Assembly (NCBI RefSeq): GCF_000091305.1
Contig: NC_013929.1
Location: forward strand, 372,001 to 436,000
Origin: Streptomyces scabiei 87.22
Lineage (GTDB): Bacteria > Actinomycetota > Actinomycetes > Streptomycetales > Streptomycetaceae
Reading direction: 5' to 3'
DNA: 64,000 bases
The first letter of the stretch is position 1. Every line of letters begins with the position of its first letter. The translations under genes were made by a program, and so were the position numbers. The notes beneath the pieces were generated by a model. It was not told the origin of the DNA. It did not search any database and worked only from the letters and a program-made list of their open reading frames with translations. This document shows, piece after piece, positions 18,608 through 27,380 of the stretch.

Positions 18608-19309
18608 GTGAATCATGACGGGCTGGTCCGACACACTGGTTCGATGCGGCACGATGCTGAAGAGCCCTTGTCCGGCGGCAACGTCAGTGATGGTGTCGTT
18701 CGCGTCGGGGACACGGTTCGCCGTCCAGCCGGACCATGGACTCCCGCTGTGCATGCCCTGCTCACCCACCTGCACGAGGTGGGATTCGACGCGGCGCCTC
18801 GCCCACTCGGCCTTGACGATCAGGGGCGCGAGGTCCTGACCTTCATGCCGGGAGACGTGGTCTGGCCCGACCGGTTCTCGCTGATGGAACCCGCTCGACA
18901 ACTGGCGCGCGTTGCACGGCTGATCCGCCACTTCCACGACGCCGTGCAGGATTTCATGCCGCCGCCCGAAGCGCGATGGCAGACACTGATCCCCGCTGAG
19001 GGCAGTGACATCATCGCCCACAACGACCTGGCCCCCTGGAACCTTGTCGTCGCGGACGAGGCGCGGTGGGCCTTCATCGACTGGGACGCCGCCGGTCCCG
19101 GCTCGCGCCTGTGGGATGTCGCCTATGCCATGCACGGGTTCATCCCGCTGTCCGCGCATCCGGATTGGCAGAGCCCGGACGCGGCAGCCCAAGGAGTTCA
19201 ACCCTGGGCACGACTGTGGGCCGAGGGCCACGGCGACGCCTGGCGAAACGACGCCGAGTACATCGAACAACGCGAAGACCAGTGGATGCGGGCCCTGCTC
19301 GCCGGCTGA
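18608..19309 (+). CDS. Aminoglycoside phosphotransferase-family (APH) kinase
   Basis: The 233-aa protein resembles short APH/choline-kinase proteins: an N-lobe with LSGGNVSDGVVRVGDTVRR, a catalytic loop IIAHNDLAPWNLVV, and FIDWDAAGPGSRLWDVA as the metal-binding segment. Members phosphorylate antibiotics, sugars or other small hydroxyl compounds; a resistance role is possible but unproven. The start is uncertain: GTG 18608 or ATG 18644 (MRHDAEEPLSGG), neither with a strong ribosome binding site. Confidence 0.78.
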   Translation: MNHDGLVRHTGSMRHDAEEPLSGGNVSDGVVRVGDTVRRPAGPWTPAVHALLTHLHEVGFDAAPRPLGLDDQGREVLTFMPGDVVWPDRFSLMEPARQLARVARLIRHFHDAVQDFMPPPEARWQTLIPAEGSDIIAHNDLAPWNLVVADEARWAFIDWDAAGPGSRLWDVAYAMHGFIPLSAHPDWQSPDAAAQGVQPWARLWAEGHGDAWRNDAEYIEQREDQWMRALLAG

Positions 19310-19378
19310 GGCATCAGTGCCGTCCGCACGCGGGTGAAAGGATTCCCTCTGTGCCGGACAAGGCAGGGCGTGGAATCC

Positions 19379-20086
19379 ATGAAGGAAAAGAGGGCAGCCC
19401 GGGATCAGCAGGCCGAGCGGGCCCGCTTCGAGGCGCTGGCCCACGTCGCGGCCGAACCCCTGCACCGCTACCTGCTGCGCCGGGCAGACCCCGACCAGGT
19501 CGACGACGTCCTCTCGGACACGCTGCTCGTCCTGTGGCGGCGGATCGAGGACGTACCGGGCCTGCAACCGGCAACGGAATCGGAAACGGAACCGGAAGTA
19601 CCGGCAGCACACGTCCCTGACCCCGACGCCGTACTGCCCTGGTGCTACGGCGTGGCCCGCGGCTGCCTCGCCAACGCCCGCCGCGCGGAGCGCCGCAGAC
19701 GCTCCCTTCTGGACCGCCTGACGTGGACGGCGAGTACGGCGAGCACCGCGACCGAGGTGGCGCGGTCCGGTGCCGACCACTCCGACCTGCACGCGGCCCT
19801 TGCCCAACTCCGCCCGCTGGACCGGGAGATCGTCCTGCTGTGGGCGTACGAGGAGCTGGCACCGAGCCGGATCGCCGAGGTCACCGGGCTGAGCGCGAAC
19901 GCGGTGAGCATCCGGCTGCACCGGGCCAAGAAGAAACTGGCGGCACGACTGGAGCGAAAGACCGGGCCGCGCCCCGGACATGAGACGGACGAAGGAACCG
20001 GAATCCGAACCGGAACCGGAACCGGAAACGGAAACGGAACCGCGTACGGAACATTCGGAACCAGGAAAGGAAGGAGCAGTCGGTGA
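19379..20086 (+). CDS. ECF-type RNA polymerase sigma factor
   Basis: The 235-aa protein has region 2 (FEALAHVAAEPLHRYLLRRADPDQVDDVLSDTLLVLW) and region 4 (LHAALAQLRPLDREIVLLWAYEEL, then SRIAEVTGLSANAVSIRLHRAKKKL). The linker and C-terminal tail contain a hexanucleotide repeat in different frames, giving a Thr/Ser-Glu run at ~65 and a Gly-Thr/Asn run near the end. Its stop overlaps the GTG of the next gene, a membrane protein likely to control it. ATG 19379 was chosen because the core begins soon after it. Confidence 0.87.
   Translation: MKEKRAARDQQAERARFEALAHVAAEPLHRYLLRRADPDQVDDVLSDTLLVLWRRIEDVPGLQPATESETEPEVPAAHVPDPDAVLPWCYGVARGCLANARRAERRRRSLLDRLTWTASTASTATEVARSGADHSDLHAALAQLRPLDREIVLLWAYEELAPSRIAEVTGLSANAVSIRLHRAKKKLAARLERKTGPRPGHETDEGTGIRTGTGTGNGNGTAYGTFGTRKGRSSR
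19570..19599. repeat. Hexanucleotide repeat inside the sigma gene (first site)
   Basis: Five units resembling GGAAMC encode a Thr/Ser/Pro-Glu acidic stretch in the interdomain linker. Confidence 0.7.
19994..20041. repeat. Hexanucleotide repeat inside the sigma gene (second site)
   Basis: Eight consecutive GGAACC-like hexamers (48 bp) encode a Gly-Thr/Gly-Asn run in the C-terminal tail. Copy number could vary without frameshift. Confidence 0.85.
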
Positions 20087-20679
20087 ACGACGACGAGTTG
20101 CTGGCCCAGCTGAAGGCCATGGACCCGGCAGTGATCTCGAAGGCTCCGCGACCTGACGTCCCCCGTCTTGTGGAGGCCACGATGAACACGACTACCCCTA
20201 CGACGGTCACAACCGGGAAGCCGGCGCCGCGCCGACTCCTCGTCCCGGCCCTGGCTTTCGCGGCACTGCTGCTGGTGGGAGGCGGGATCGCCTGGGGCCC
20301 CGGGCAGGGCGCGGACGTCGACACGCTGGACAAGCCCGACCTCGCCATGACCCTGCGTCTGCAGCCCGGCGGGGCGGCGGTGAAGTGCGCCGCACCCACC
20401 TCCGAGAGCCTGCGCCAGAACGAACTCGCCTTCGAGGGCACCGTGACCGCCAAGAAGGGCGACGCCGTAAGCCTTGAGGTCGACCACTGGTACCGTGCCC
20501 CCGCCGACCGCTCCACCACCACGGTCCGCCTCACCCAGGACGAGTCCAACTCGGAGGCTGTCTCCTTCCAGGTGGGCGAGCACTATCTGGTGACCGCCGA
20601 GAACGGGACCATCCCGATCTGCGGCGGCACCACCGTGGCCACGGACGAGACGCGGGGGTGGTTCCGCCACGCCTTCTGA
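20083..20679 (+). CDS. Single-pass membrane protein, putative partner of the sigma factor
   Basis: The 198-aa product begins MNDDELLAQLKAMDPA and has an ~50-residue cytoplasmic segment, one transmembrane helix (LLVPALAFAALLLVGGGIAW) and an extracytoplasmic beta-rich domain (FEGTVTAKKGDAVSLEVDHWY) with Cys near LQPGGAAVKCAA and IPICGGT. The GTG overlaps the sigma stop by 4 bp, so the two are translationally coupled. This fits an anti-sigma or sensor role, but no zinc-binding anti-sigma motif is present. The outer domain is unassigned. Confidence 0.75.
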   Translation: MNDDELLAQLKAMDPAVISKAPRPDVPRLVEATMNTTTPTTVTTGKPAPRRLLVPALAFAALLLVGGGIAWGPGQGADVDTLDKPDLAMTLRLQPGGAAVKCAAPTSESLRQNELAFEGTVTAKKGDAVSLEVDHWYRAPADRSTTTVRLTQDESNSEAVSFQVGEHYLVTAENGTIPICGGTTVATDETRGWFRHAF

Positions 20680-20731
20680 GCTCGGGCGCGGGCTCGGGGC
20701 TCTCGTACGCGACGGGGTCTGCGGGGCGGTC

Positions 20732-21376
20732 TCAGTCGGCGCTCCCGACGCCGCGATCAGGTGCGCTCATGTCCCCCGTGGCGGGCGTGCCGCCGGCGAG
20801 GCCGTAGCGCAGGTACACAGTGCCCTTGGTGCCGGCTGCCGGAGGTTCGAGGAGCGTGAGGTTCGTGGGCACCTCACCGCCGTCGAACACCTTCTTCCCG
20901 ACTCCGAGCACGATCGGGTGCACCCACAGGTCGAGGCGGTCGAAGAGCTTCTCGCGCAGGAGGCTCTGCACCAGGTCCAGGCTCCCGACGACCTTCACGT
21001 GCTCGTGCCGGTCCCGGATCTCCCGCACCGCGGCGGCGAGATCCGGGCCGAGCCGCGTGGACCCGGCCCACGACAGATCGGGGTTGCCGCGCGAGGCCAC
21101 GTACTTCGGGACACGGTTGAAGAGGTCGGCGATCTCCCCGTCCTCGCCGCCCTTCTGGTGCGGCCAGTAACCGGCGAAGATGTCGTACGTCCGCCGGCCG
21201 AGCAGAAGGGCATCCGTGTCCTGGTACGCGGTACCCACCTGTGCCCCGGTGACCTCGTCCAGCAGGGGTGCCTGCCAGCCGCCGAACGGGAACCCGGCCG
21301 GGTCCTCGTCGGGACCGCCGGGCGCCTGCCCGACGAGATCGAGGGTCGCGAACAGTTCGATGTGGATGAGGCCCAT
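20732..21376 (-). CDS. RibD/dihydrofolate reductase-family protein
   Basis: The 214-aa protein has features of the RibD C-terminal/DHFR-like family: IHIELFATLDLVGQ, DALLLGRRTYDIFAGYWP, and VVGSLDLVQSLLREKLFDRLDLWVHPIVLGVGKKVF. These proteins are NADPH-dependent reductases of uncertain substrate, common in actinomycetes as stand-alone genes. It converges on the sigma-factor operon with a 52-bp gap. ATG 21376 is the family-like start. Confidence 0.87.
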   Translation of the reverse strand: MGLIHIELFATLDLVGQAPGGPDEDPAGFPFGGWQAPLLDEVTGAQVGTAYQDTDALLLGRRTYDIFAGYWPHQKGGEDGEIADLFNRVPKYVASRGNPDLSWAGSTRLGPDLAAAVREIRDRHEHVKVVGSLDLVQSLLREKLFDRLDLWVHPIVLGVGKKVFDGGEVPTNLTLLEPPAAGTKGTVYLRYGLAGGTPATGDMSAPDRGVGSAD

Positions 21377-21750
21377 GGCTTGCTCCCGATGAGATGGTCG
21401 TCGCGGTCAGAACGTAGACCTGCGGGGACCGGCAAACTCATCGCCGCGCCGACCCGAGCCGTCCGGAGCCGCCCCGGCTCCCCGAGCTGACGGTCACGCA
21501 GACGGGCGGACCGGCTGACGGACCGGCGGACGGACCGGCCGTGCCGGGCCATCCGGCAATCCCGTCCGAACCGTTGACGCGTCGGCCGGATGGCGTTCAT
21601 CATCGGGCCACCCGCTGTCATCGTTGACACAAGTCATCGTTGACATCCCTGGTCGACGGTGTGGATCTCAGCCGCGGACCAAGGCGTCACATTTTCACGG
21701 GCCGCCCGCCGCAGGCTGGGGCGCGTGGAGCCCGGATCACAGGAGAGACC
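21377..21750. other. 374-bp region upstream of the fructanase gene
   Basis: It holds GACCGGCNGACGG-type simple repeats (~21500-21545) and two 13-bp direct repeats. No gene was seen. Confidence 0.5.
21617..21645 (+). promoter_or_regulatory. Two direct repeats GTCATCGTTGACA upstream of the fructanase
   Basis: Perfect 13-bp copies at 21617-21629 and 21633-21645 (16-bp period), each ending in a consensus TTGACA hexamer, lie 106 bp before the start codon. They could be tandem regulator sites overlapping -35 elements; no convincing -10 was seen. Confidence 0.5.
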
Positions 21751-24279
21751 ATGAGCTCTGCACGTGGAGGCAGAAGGGCCCGCCTGCGGACGACCGCAGC
21801 GGCGGCAGCCGTCTGCGCGCTGTCGGCCGCCCTGCTCGTCCCCAAGGCCTGCGCGGCCGACACGGCGCCGTACGCCGAGACCTACCGTCCCCAGTTCCAC
21901 TTCACTCCTGAGAAGAACTGGATGAACGACCCCAACGGCCTCGTGTACTACAAGGGCGAGTACCACCTCTTCTACCAGTACAACCCGAGCGGCAACGGGT
22001 GGGGCGACATGTCCTGGGGACACGCCGTGAGCAAGGACCTCGTGCACTGGGAGGAGCTGCCGCTCGCCCTGTCGCACGACGACAAGGAGATGGTCTTCTC
22101 CGGCAGCGCCGTCGTCGACGAGAACAACACCACCGGCTTCGGCACCAAGAAGAACCCGCCCATGGTGGCGATCTACACCAGGCACGACAAATCCACCGGC
22201 ATCCAGTCACAGGCGCTCGCCTACAGCACGGACCTCGGCCGCACCTGGACCATGTACCAGGGCAATCCCGTCATCGACATCGGCTCGAAGGACTTCCGCG
22301 ACCCCAAGGTCCAGTGGTACGCGCCCACCCAGAGCTGGCTGATGACGGTGTCGCTGTCCGCCGAGCACAAGGTGCGGTTCTACTCCTCCAAGAACCTCAA
22401 GGACTGGACCCGCCTCAGCGACTTCGGCCCGACCGGTGCGACAGGGGGCGTATGGGAGTGCCCCGACCTGTTCCCCCTCCCCGTCGACGGTGACAAGGGC
22501 AACACCAAGTGGGTGCTGGTGGTGAACATCAACCCCGGTGGAATCGCGGGCGGTTCGGCCGCGCAGTACTTCATCGGCGACTTCGACGGCACGAAGTTCA
22601 CCGCCGAGGACGACGGTACCTACACCCCGCCCGCCGGGACCGTCGTGCAGGGCTTCGAGGACACCGGCTTCGGTACGTGGACGGCCACGGGCACCGCGTT
22701 CGGCCCGGGACCGGCAGCCGGAACACTCGACGGGCAGCAGACCGTCACCGGCTTCGCCGGCAAGGGCCTCGCCAACAGCTTCCACTCCGGGGACGCCACC
22801 ACCGGCACCCTCACCTCCCCCTCCTTCACCGTCGACAGCCCGTATCTGAACTTCAAGGTCGGCGGCGGCCGGCACCCGCACCTGCCCGGGAGAACCCTCG
22901 CCGACTTCGAGGGCGGCACCTACGGCGCCTGGACGGCGACCGGCGACGCCTTCGGCCCGGCACCGGCCACCGGCACCCTCTCCGGCCAGCAGCAGGTCAC
23001 CGGCTTCCAGGGCAGTGGCCTCGTCAACACGTTCCGCGACGGTGATGCCACCACCGGCACCCTCACCTCGCCCGAGTTCACCATCGACAAGCGCTACGTC
23101 AACTTCCTCATCGGCGGCGGCAATCATCCCGCCGGATCCGCCGACCCCACCGCCCTCGAACTCCTCGTCGACGGCCAGGTCGTGCGCAGCGCCACCGGAA
23201 GAGACGCCGAAGCACTCCAGGCGGCTTCCTGGGACGTGCGTGACCTCGCCGGCAGGACGGCGCGGATCAGAGTGGTCGACGACAACACCGGTCGCTGGGG
23301 CCACATCAACGCCGACCAGATCACGCTGTCCGACACCCAGGTCCGGCCCGGCTCCGAGGAGACCGCCGTCCATCTGGTGGTCGACGGCCAAGTCGTCCGC
23401 AGCGTCACCGGATCCGACAGCGAGACGCTGGACTGGGCCTCCTTCGACATGCGCGCCTACCGCGGCAAGAAGGCACAGGTCCAGCTCGTCGACCTCAACA
23501 CCGGGGGCTGGGGGCACATCCTCGCCGACCAGTTCACCACCGCCGACGCCCCCGCCCTCTCCGTACTGCAGCGCGCCGGCTGGGCCGACTACGGCAAGGA
23601 CTACTACGCGGCCGTGTCCTGGGAGAACGCCCCGGGGAGCAAGCGGCACATGATCGGCTGGATGAGCAACTGGGACTACGCCGGCGCCACCCCCACCACC
23701 GCCTGGCGCGGGGCGCAGAGCATTCCCCGCCAGATGGCCCTGCGCACCGTGGACGGCCGCGTCCGGCTGACCAGCGAGCCGGTGACCAGTGTGAAGTCCC
23801 TGCGTCAGGACCCCCCGGCGACCGCGGCCACCACGGTCGTGACGAACACCTCGCAGGCGCTGATCGGTCCGGCCGCCCACGGCAAGGCACTCGACATCGA
23901 GGCGACGTTCTCCCTCAAGGACGCCGAACGATTCGGGCTGAAGGTGCGCACCGGCACCGCGGGCGAGGAGACCGTCATCGGCTACGACACCACGACCCAG
24001 GAGCTGTACGTCGACCGGACCCGCTCCGGCGCCGTGGACTTCAACGGCACCTTCCCCGGCGTCCAGTCAGCGCCCATGAAGGCGGCGAACGGCAAGATCA
24101 AGCTGCGGATACTGGTCGACTGGTCCTCCGTGGAGGTCTTCGGCGGCAGTGGTGAAGCCGTGATCACCGACCAGATCTTCCCCGACCCCGCCAGCCAGGG
24201 CGTCCAGGTCTTCGCCGAGAACGGCTCGGTGAAGCTGGACAAGGCGACGGTCTGGCATCTCGACTCCGCCCACGACTGA
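21751..24279 (+). CDS. Secreted GH32 levanase/fructan hydrolase
   Basis: The 842-aa precursor has a signal peptide (RRARLRTTAAAAAVCALSAA..ACAADTA) and the GH32 five-bladed propeller with nucleophile Asp60 in WMNDPNG, stabiliser Asp184 in FRDP and acid/base Glu236 in WECPD. The C-terminal beta-sandwich (LKVRTGTAG..VDWSSVEVFGG) follows. It hydrolyses beta-fructosyl bonds of levan, inulin or sucrose outside the cell. A ~300-residue insert (22652-23550) interrupts the propeller and contains two jelly-roll-like units, one nested in the other. ATG 21751 has AGGAGAG upstream. The gene stands alone; sugar induction is likely. Confidence 0.93.
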   Translation: MSSARGGRRARLRTTAAAAAVCALSAALLVPKACAADTAPYAETYRPQFHFTPEKNWMNDPNGLVYYKGEYHLFYQYNPSGNGWGDMSWGHAVSKDLVHWEELPLALSHDDKEMVFSGSAVVDENNTTGFGTKKNPPMVAIYTRHDKSTGIQSQALAYSTDLGRTWTMYQGNPVIDIGSKDFRDPKVQWYAPTQSWLMTVSLSAEHKVRFYSSKNLKDWTRLSDFGPTGATGGVWECPDLFPLPVDGDKGNTKWVLVVNINPGGIAGGSAAQYFIGDFDGTKFTAEDDGTYTPPAGTVVQGFEDTGFGTWTATGTAFGPGPAAGTLDGQQTVTGFAGKGLANSFHSGDATTGTLTSPSFTVDSPYLNFKVGGGRHPHLPGRTLADFEGGTYGAWTATGDAFGPAPATGTLSGQQQVTGFQGSGLVNTFRDGDATTGTLTSPEFTIDKRYVNFLIGGGNHPAGSADPTALELLVDGQVVRSATGRDAEALQAASWDVRDLAGRTARIRVVDDNTGRWGHINADQITLSDTQVRPGSEETAVHLVVDGQVVRSVTGSDSETLDWASFDMRAYRGKKAQVQLVDLNTGGWGHILADQFTTADAPALSVLQRAGWADYGKDYYAAVSWENAPGSKRHMIGWMSNWDYAGATPTTAWRGAQSIPRQMALRTVDGRVRLTSEPVTSVKSLRQDPPATAATTVVTNTSQALIGPAAHGKALDIEATFSLKDAERFGLKVRTGTAGEETVIGYDTTTQELYVDRTRSGAVDFNGTFPGVQSAPMKAANGKIKLRILVDWSSVEVFGGSGEAVITDQIFPDPASQGVQVFAENGSVKLDKATVWHLDSAHD

Positions 24280-24316
24280 TCCCGGTATCACGTCGGGGTG
24301 GGGGCGGTGCGGAGGC

Positions 24317-25168
24317 TCATGGAAGCCGGACACCGGACCAGGTATCGACGGCGCACTGTCCGTCTGCGTTGTTTCCCGTCGACACGACTGTGCCGTCGGT
24401 ACGCAGGCCGAGGGTGTGTGTCGAACCGGCCGCCACCGCGACGATGTCGCGCCAGTCACCGACGTCGCCCTGGCCATGGCTGTTGTCTCCCGTGGCCAGG
24501 GCCCGTCCGGACGCGGTGACTCCGACGGTGTGGTGGCTGCCCGCGTCGAGCCCGACGACGTCCTGCCACTCCTCGACCTCGCACGCACCGGTCGTCCGGT
24601 CTCCGGTCGCCACCGCCCGCCCGTCGGCCCGGAGACCGACGGTATGGCAGTACCCGGCCGCGACGGCGGTCAGGTCACGCCAGCCTGCGACGGCGCACTG
24701 ACCTCGTCGATTGTTGCCCGCGGCCTGTGCGGAACCGTCCGACCGGAGACCGACCGCATGCCAGTCGCCGCACGAAAGAGCAACCGTCTCTCGCCAGGAC
24801 CGCACGTCGCACTGTCCTTCCGTGTTCCGGCCGGTCGCCAGCACACGGCCGGTCGCGAGCAGGCCGAGCGTGTACCGCCAGCCCGCGGCCACCGCCGTGA
24901 CACCTCGCCATCCGGCGACGTCGCACTGCCCGTCGCCGTTCCATCCCGTCGCCAGCACGGTGCCGTCCGACCGGAGGGCCACCGTATGGGACTTGCCCGT
25001 GTTCCTCGCCGTATGCACGTTGCCGGCCGCCACCGCGACGACGTCGCTCCACCCCTCGACACGGCATTCGCGGGCAGCGTCATGGCCCACGGCGAGAACG
25101 GTCCCGTCCGAGCGCCGTCCGACCGAATGACGCCTCCCGGCCGCCAGTGCCTGCGCGTGGGCGAACAT
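24317..25168 (-). CDS. RCC1-like seven-repeat beta-propeller protein
   Basis: The 283-aa protein is built almost entirely of about seven ~38-residue repeats of the form HTVGLRSDGTVLATGxNxxGQCDVxxWRDVVAVAAG, as in RCC1/BLIP-II-type propellers. An eight-residue insertion (ARNTGKSH) disturbs the first-second repeat junction. There is no signal peptide or other domain. Bacterial relatives act as scaffolds or inhibitors, but no function is shown here. It lies downstream of, and on the same strand as, the AAA ATPase gene, separated by a terminator. Confidence 0.85.
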   Translation of the reverse strand: MFAHAQALAAGRRHSVGRRSDGTVLAVGHDAARECRVEGWSDVVAVAAGNVHTARNTGKSHTVALRSDGTVLATGWNGDGQCDVAGWRGVTAVAAGWRYTLGLLATGRVLATGRNTEGQCDVRSWRETVALSCGDWHAVGLRSDGSAQAAGNNRRGQCAVAGWRDLTAVAAGYCHTVGLRADGRAVATGDRTTGACEVEEWQDVVGLDAGSHHTVGVTASGRALATGDNSHGQGDVGDWRDIVAVAAGSTHTLGLRTDGTVVSTGNNADGQCAVDTWSGVRLP

Positions 25169-25215
25169 GTCCGACTCCCTGTCCTGTTGCGGGCGCTGCC
25201 AGGTGGCTGCAGGTC

Positions 25216-25247
25216 GCCCTCGGCCTCCTGCGAGGAGGGCCGAGGGC
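25216..25247 (-). terminator. Stem-loop after the AAA ATPase gene
   Basis: GCCCTCGGCC pairs with GGCCGAGGGC around a smaller TCCT-GCG-AGGA hairpin, with one bulged base. It ends 8 bp past the ATPase stop on the minus strand. Confidence 0.6.
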
Positions 25248-25254
25248 GGGCCCC

Positions 25255-25968
25255 CTAAGGTTCGACGATGTGCCGGAGATAGGCGTGCGGATCGGCGAGA
25301 TAGCGGCGCCAGTGATCCACGAGGTCGAGCTCCCGCCAGGTGACCCTGCGCATTCCGTGCTCACCGACCTCGATGATGTCCGCTCCCGGGAGCGCGGTCA
25401 GCACGGGCGAGTGCGTGGCGCAGATGACTTGGCCGCCCTGCTTGGCCAACCGGTCGATGTGCCCGATCAGTTCGAGGCACGAGGTGAAGGAGAGCGCCGC
25501 CTCCGGCTCGTCGAGGACATAGAGCCCGGCGTGGAGGAACTTCCCACGGAACGCGGCGAGGAAGCCCTCGCCGTGGCTGACCTCCTCCGGCGAGAACCCC
25601 TCCCTGTCCAGGGCGTCCAGCGCGGTCTCGGCACGCAGGAAGAAGCCCTTGCGGGCCGACCAACTGGTGGCCATGCGCCGGCCGCGCCCCGAGGCGGCGT
25701 CGAACCTCATGCGCTCGCCGAGGGCCGACTTGCCGCGTGGGGAGGCGTAACGCCAGTCGTGGGAGCCGCCGTAGGAGTCCAGGCCGAACCCTTCGGCCAA
25801 TGCCTCGACCAGGGTCGACTTGCCCGAACCGTTCTCACCCACCAGAAAGGTCACCGGCGCGGTGAACCGCAGCCCTTCGTGGAGCATCTGCCGTACGCAG
25901 GGCACCGACCAGGGCCAGGCATCCTCGTCGTGCGAAGGAAGGTGCGCATACGCGCGTTCGACGATCAC
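25255..25968 (-). CDS. AAA ATPase (ABC-type/SMC-like P-loop)
   Basis: The 237-aa protein has Walker A (FLVGENGSGKSTLVEAL), Walker B (LYVLDEPEAALS) and a switch histidine (ICATHSP), the pattern of stand-alone AAA_23/ABC-like ATPases in actinomycetes. GTG 25968 (VIVERAYAHL) matches the usual N-terminus of this group. No transporter or nuclease partner is next to it. The role is unknown; DNA-repair or regulatory functions have been proposed for relatives. Confidence 0.85.
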   Translation of the reverse strand: MIVERAYAHLPSHDEDAWPWSVPCVRQMLHEGLRFTAPVTFLVGENGSGKSTLVEALAEGFGLDSYGGSHDWRYASPRGKSALGERMRFDAASGRGRRMATSWSARKGFFLRAETALDALDREGFSPEEVSHGEGFLAAFRGKFLHAGLYVLDEPEAALSFTSCLELIGHIDRLAKQGGQVICATHSPVLTALPGADIIEVGEHGMRRVTWRELDLVDHWRRYLADPHAYLRHIVEP

Positions 25969-26093
25969 TCCACCAGTGTCGCCCAGGCACGGCGAACGCA
26001 CGCACGTGCGGGCTCGCTCTCCCGGCAGGGGTGGGGCCGACCGGCCTCGACGCGGCACGGCCGGATGTGGAGAGGCACAGGGCGTGCACCGGT

Positions 26094-26627
26094 TCAGCGG
26101 TCCACCGCAGGCAGGTGTGCCAGGCCGGTCTCGGCCATGATGCGGTCCACGGTCTCCTGCAGGGTGCTGTCCACCCCGATGACGGTCTCGACGCCGCCGG
26201 GCAGCAGATCGCCCGGCCGGTACCACTCCCGCAGTTCCTTCTCGCCGACGTCCTGGGCGAACGACTTGGTGGCGTGCCGGGCGAGCGTCTCGGCGAACGG
26301 CACGTCCAGGTAGTAGCCATGGGTCGGGCCGCGATGGTCGGTGCGCAGTCGCGCGAGCATGTCGCCGTAGTGGTCGGCGTACAGGATCCCCTCGACGACG
26401 ACGTGATAGCCGGCGTCCAGGGCGTAGCGGGCGGTCAGGTCGATCAGGCCGATGTTCGCGGCTCCCGGCCGGTCGCGCTCGCGCAGCACGGTGCGGCGGA
26501 GGATGTCCTGGGCCACCAGGGCCAGGCCGCGGCCGAACTTCTCCCGGAGCTGTTCCGCCACGGACGACTTGCCCGAGGCGCTGTTGCCCCGCACCACGAC
26601 CAGCCTGGTCTCGTCGCTTCCCACCAT
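26094..26627 (-). CDS. P-loop kinase/zeta-toxin-like ATPase
   Basis: The 177-aa protein has an early Walker A (LVVVRGNSASGKSSVAEQL), ALVAQDILRR, and a mid-region HVVVEGILYADHYGDML typical of small AAA kinase-like proteins. Members phosphorylate small molecules; no antitoxin gene is adjacent, so a toxin role is unsupported. ATG 26627 follows a GGGGAGG-like site and was preferred to an upstream ATG. It is divergent from the DUF6328-type gene with a 146-bp shared region. Confidence 0.8.
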   Translation of the reverse strand: MVGSDETRLVVVRGNSASGKSSVAEQLREKFGRGLALVAQDILRRTVLRERDRPGAANIGLIDLTARYALDAGYHVVVEGILYADHYGDMLARLRTDHRGPTHGYYLDVPFAETLARHATKSFAQDVGEKELREWYRPGDLLPGGVETVIGVDSTLQETVDRIMAETGLAHLPAVDR

Positions 26628-26773
26628 GGTGCCTCCCCGTGCCGAGGCAGCGACGGCGCCACCTCTGCCCACTGCGCGCCCGAACGCGATGTCAGGGTTG
26701 GCCCTCCCCGCCCTCGCAGGCATGAAAACGCCCCGGGCGGGCAAACGGTCGCTCCCCGAACCAGGAGGAAGTC

Positions 26774-27352
26774 ATGGCCCTGACGGAGCGGCCGGCCGAA
26801 CCGGCGGCAGCACAGGAGACCGCCTGCTGTGCCCACCGTGATCACCACCACCCGACGGCCGCGGAGGCCGAAGCGCCGGAATCGGCGCGGGAGAGGGTCA
26901 ACCGCCGCTGGAACGAGATCCTGCAGGAGACGCGGGTCACCCAGACCGGTGTGCAGATCCTCTTCGGATTCCTTCTCAGCGTGGCCTTCACGCCGTTGTT
27001 CCATGAGCTGGAGACGCTGGACCGCACCATCTACGTCACCACCGTGGTGCTCGGCGCGGCGGCCACCGGAGCGTTGATAGCGCCCGTCTCCATGCACCGG
27101 TTCCTGTCGGGTCAGCGTATGAAGGACGATCTGGTGGAGACCGCCGCGCGCATGATGATGTGCGGCATGGTCCTTCTCGCCCTGACCATCGGCTGCACGC
27201 TGCTGCTGATCCTGCGGTTCGTGGTCCCGGGCGTGCTCGCCGAACTGCTCGTCGGGGCGGTCATGCTGTGGTTCGGCGTGTGCTGGTACGCCCTGCCGCT
27301 GCTGCTGCGCCGCCGTGCCGGACGGCGCACCCGGTCCGGCGAGGACGCCTGA
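26774..27352 (+). CDS. DUF6328-type four-helix membrane protein
   Basis: The 192-aa protein has a hydrophilic, His/Cys-bearing N-terminus (CCAHRDHHH), then RWNEILQETRVTQTGVQILFGFLLSVAF and three further transmembrane helices, ending in an Arg-rich tail. This pattern matches the DUF6328 family of actinobacterial membrane proteins, of unknown function. A strong CCAGGAGGAAG site precedes the ATG. Confidence 0.83.
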   Translation: MALTERPAEPAAAQETACCAHRDHHHPTAAEAEAPESARERVNRRWNEILQETRVTQTGVQILFGFLLSVAFTPLFHELETLDRTIYVTTVVLGAAATGALIAPVSMHRFLSGQRMKDDLVETAARMMMCGMVLLALTIGCTLLLILRFVVPGVLAELLVGAVMLWFGVCWYALPLLLRRRAGRRTRSGEDA

Positions 27353-27380
27353 CCTGTGTGGTGACGCCTGACCGGTGTGG

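Noticed and set aside
26094..26627. Zeta-type toxin of a toxin-antitoxin pair
   Set aside because: Only the P-loop kinase fold is shared; no small antitoxin gene adjoins and the neighbour is a membrane protein on the other strand.
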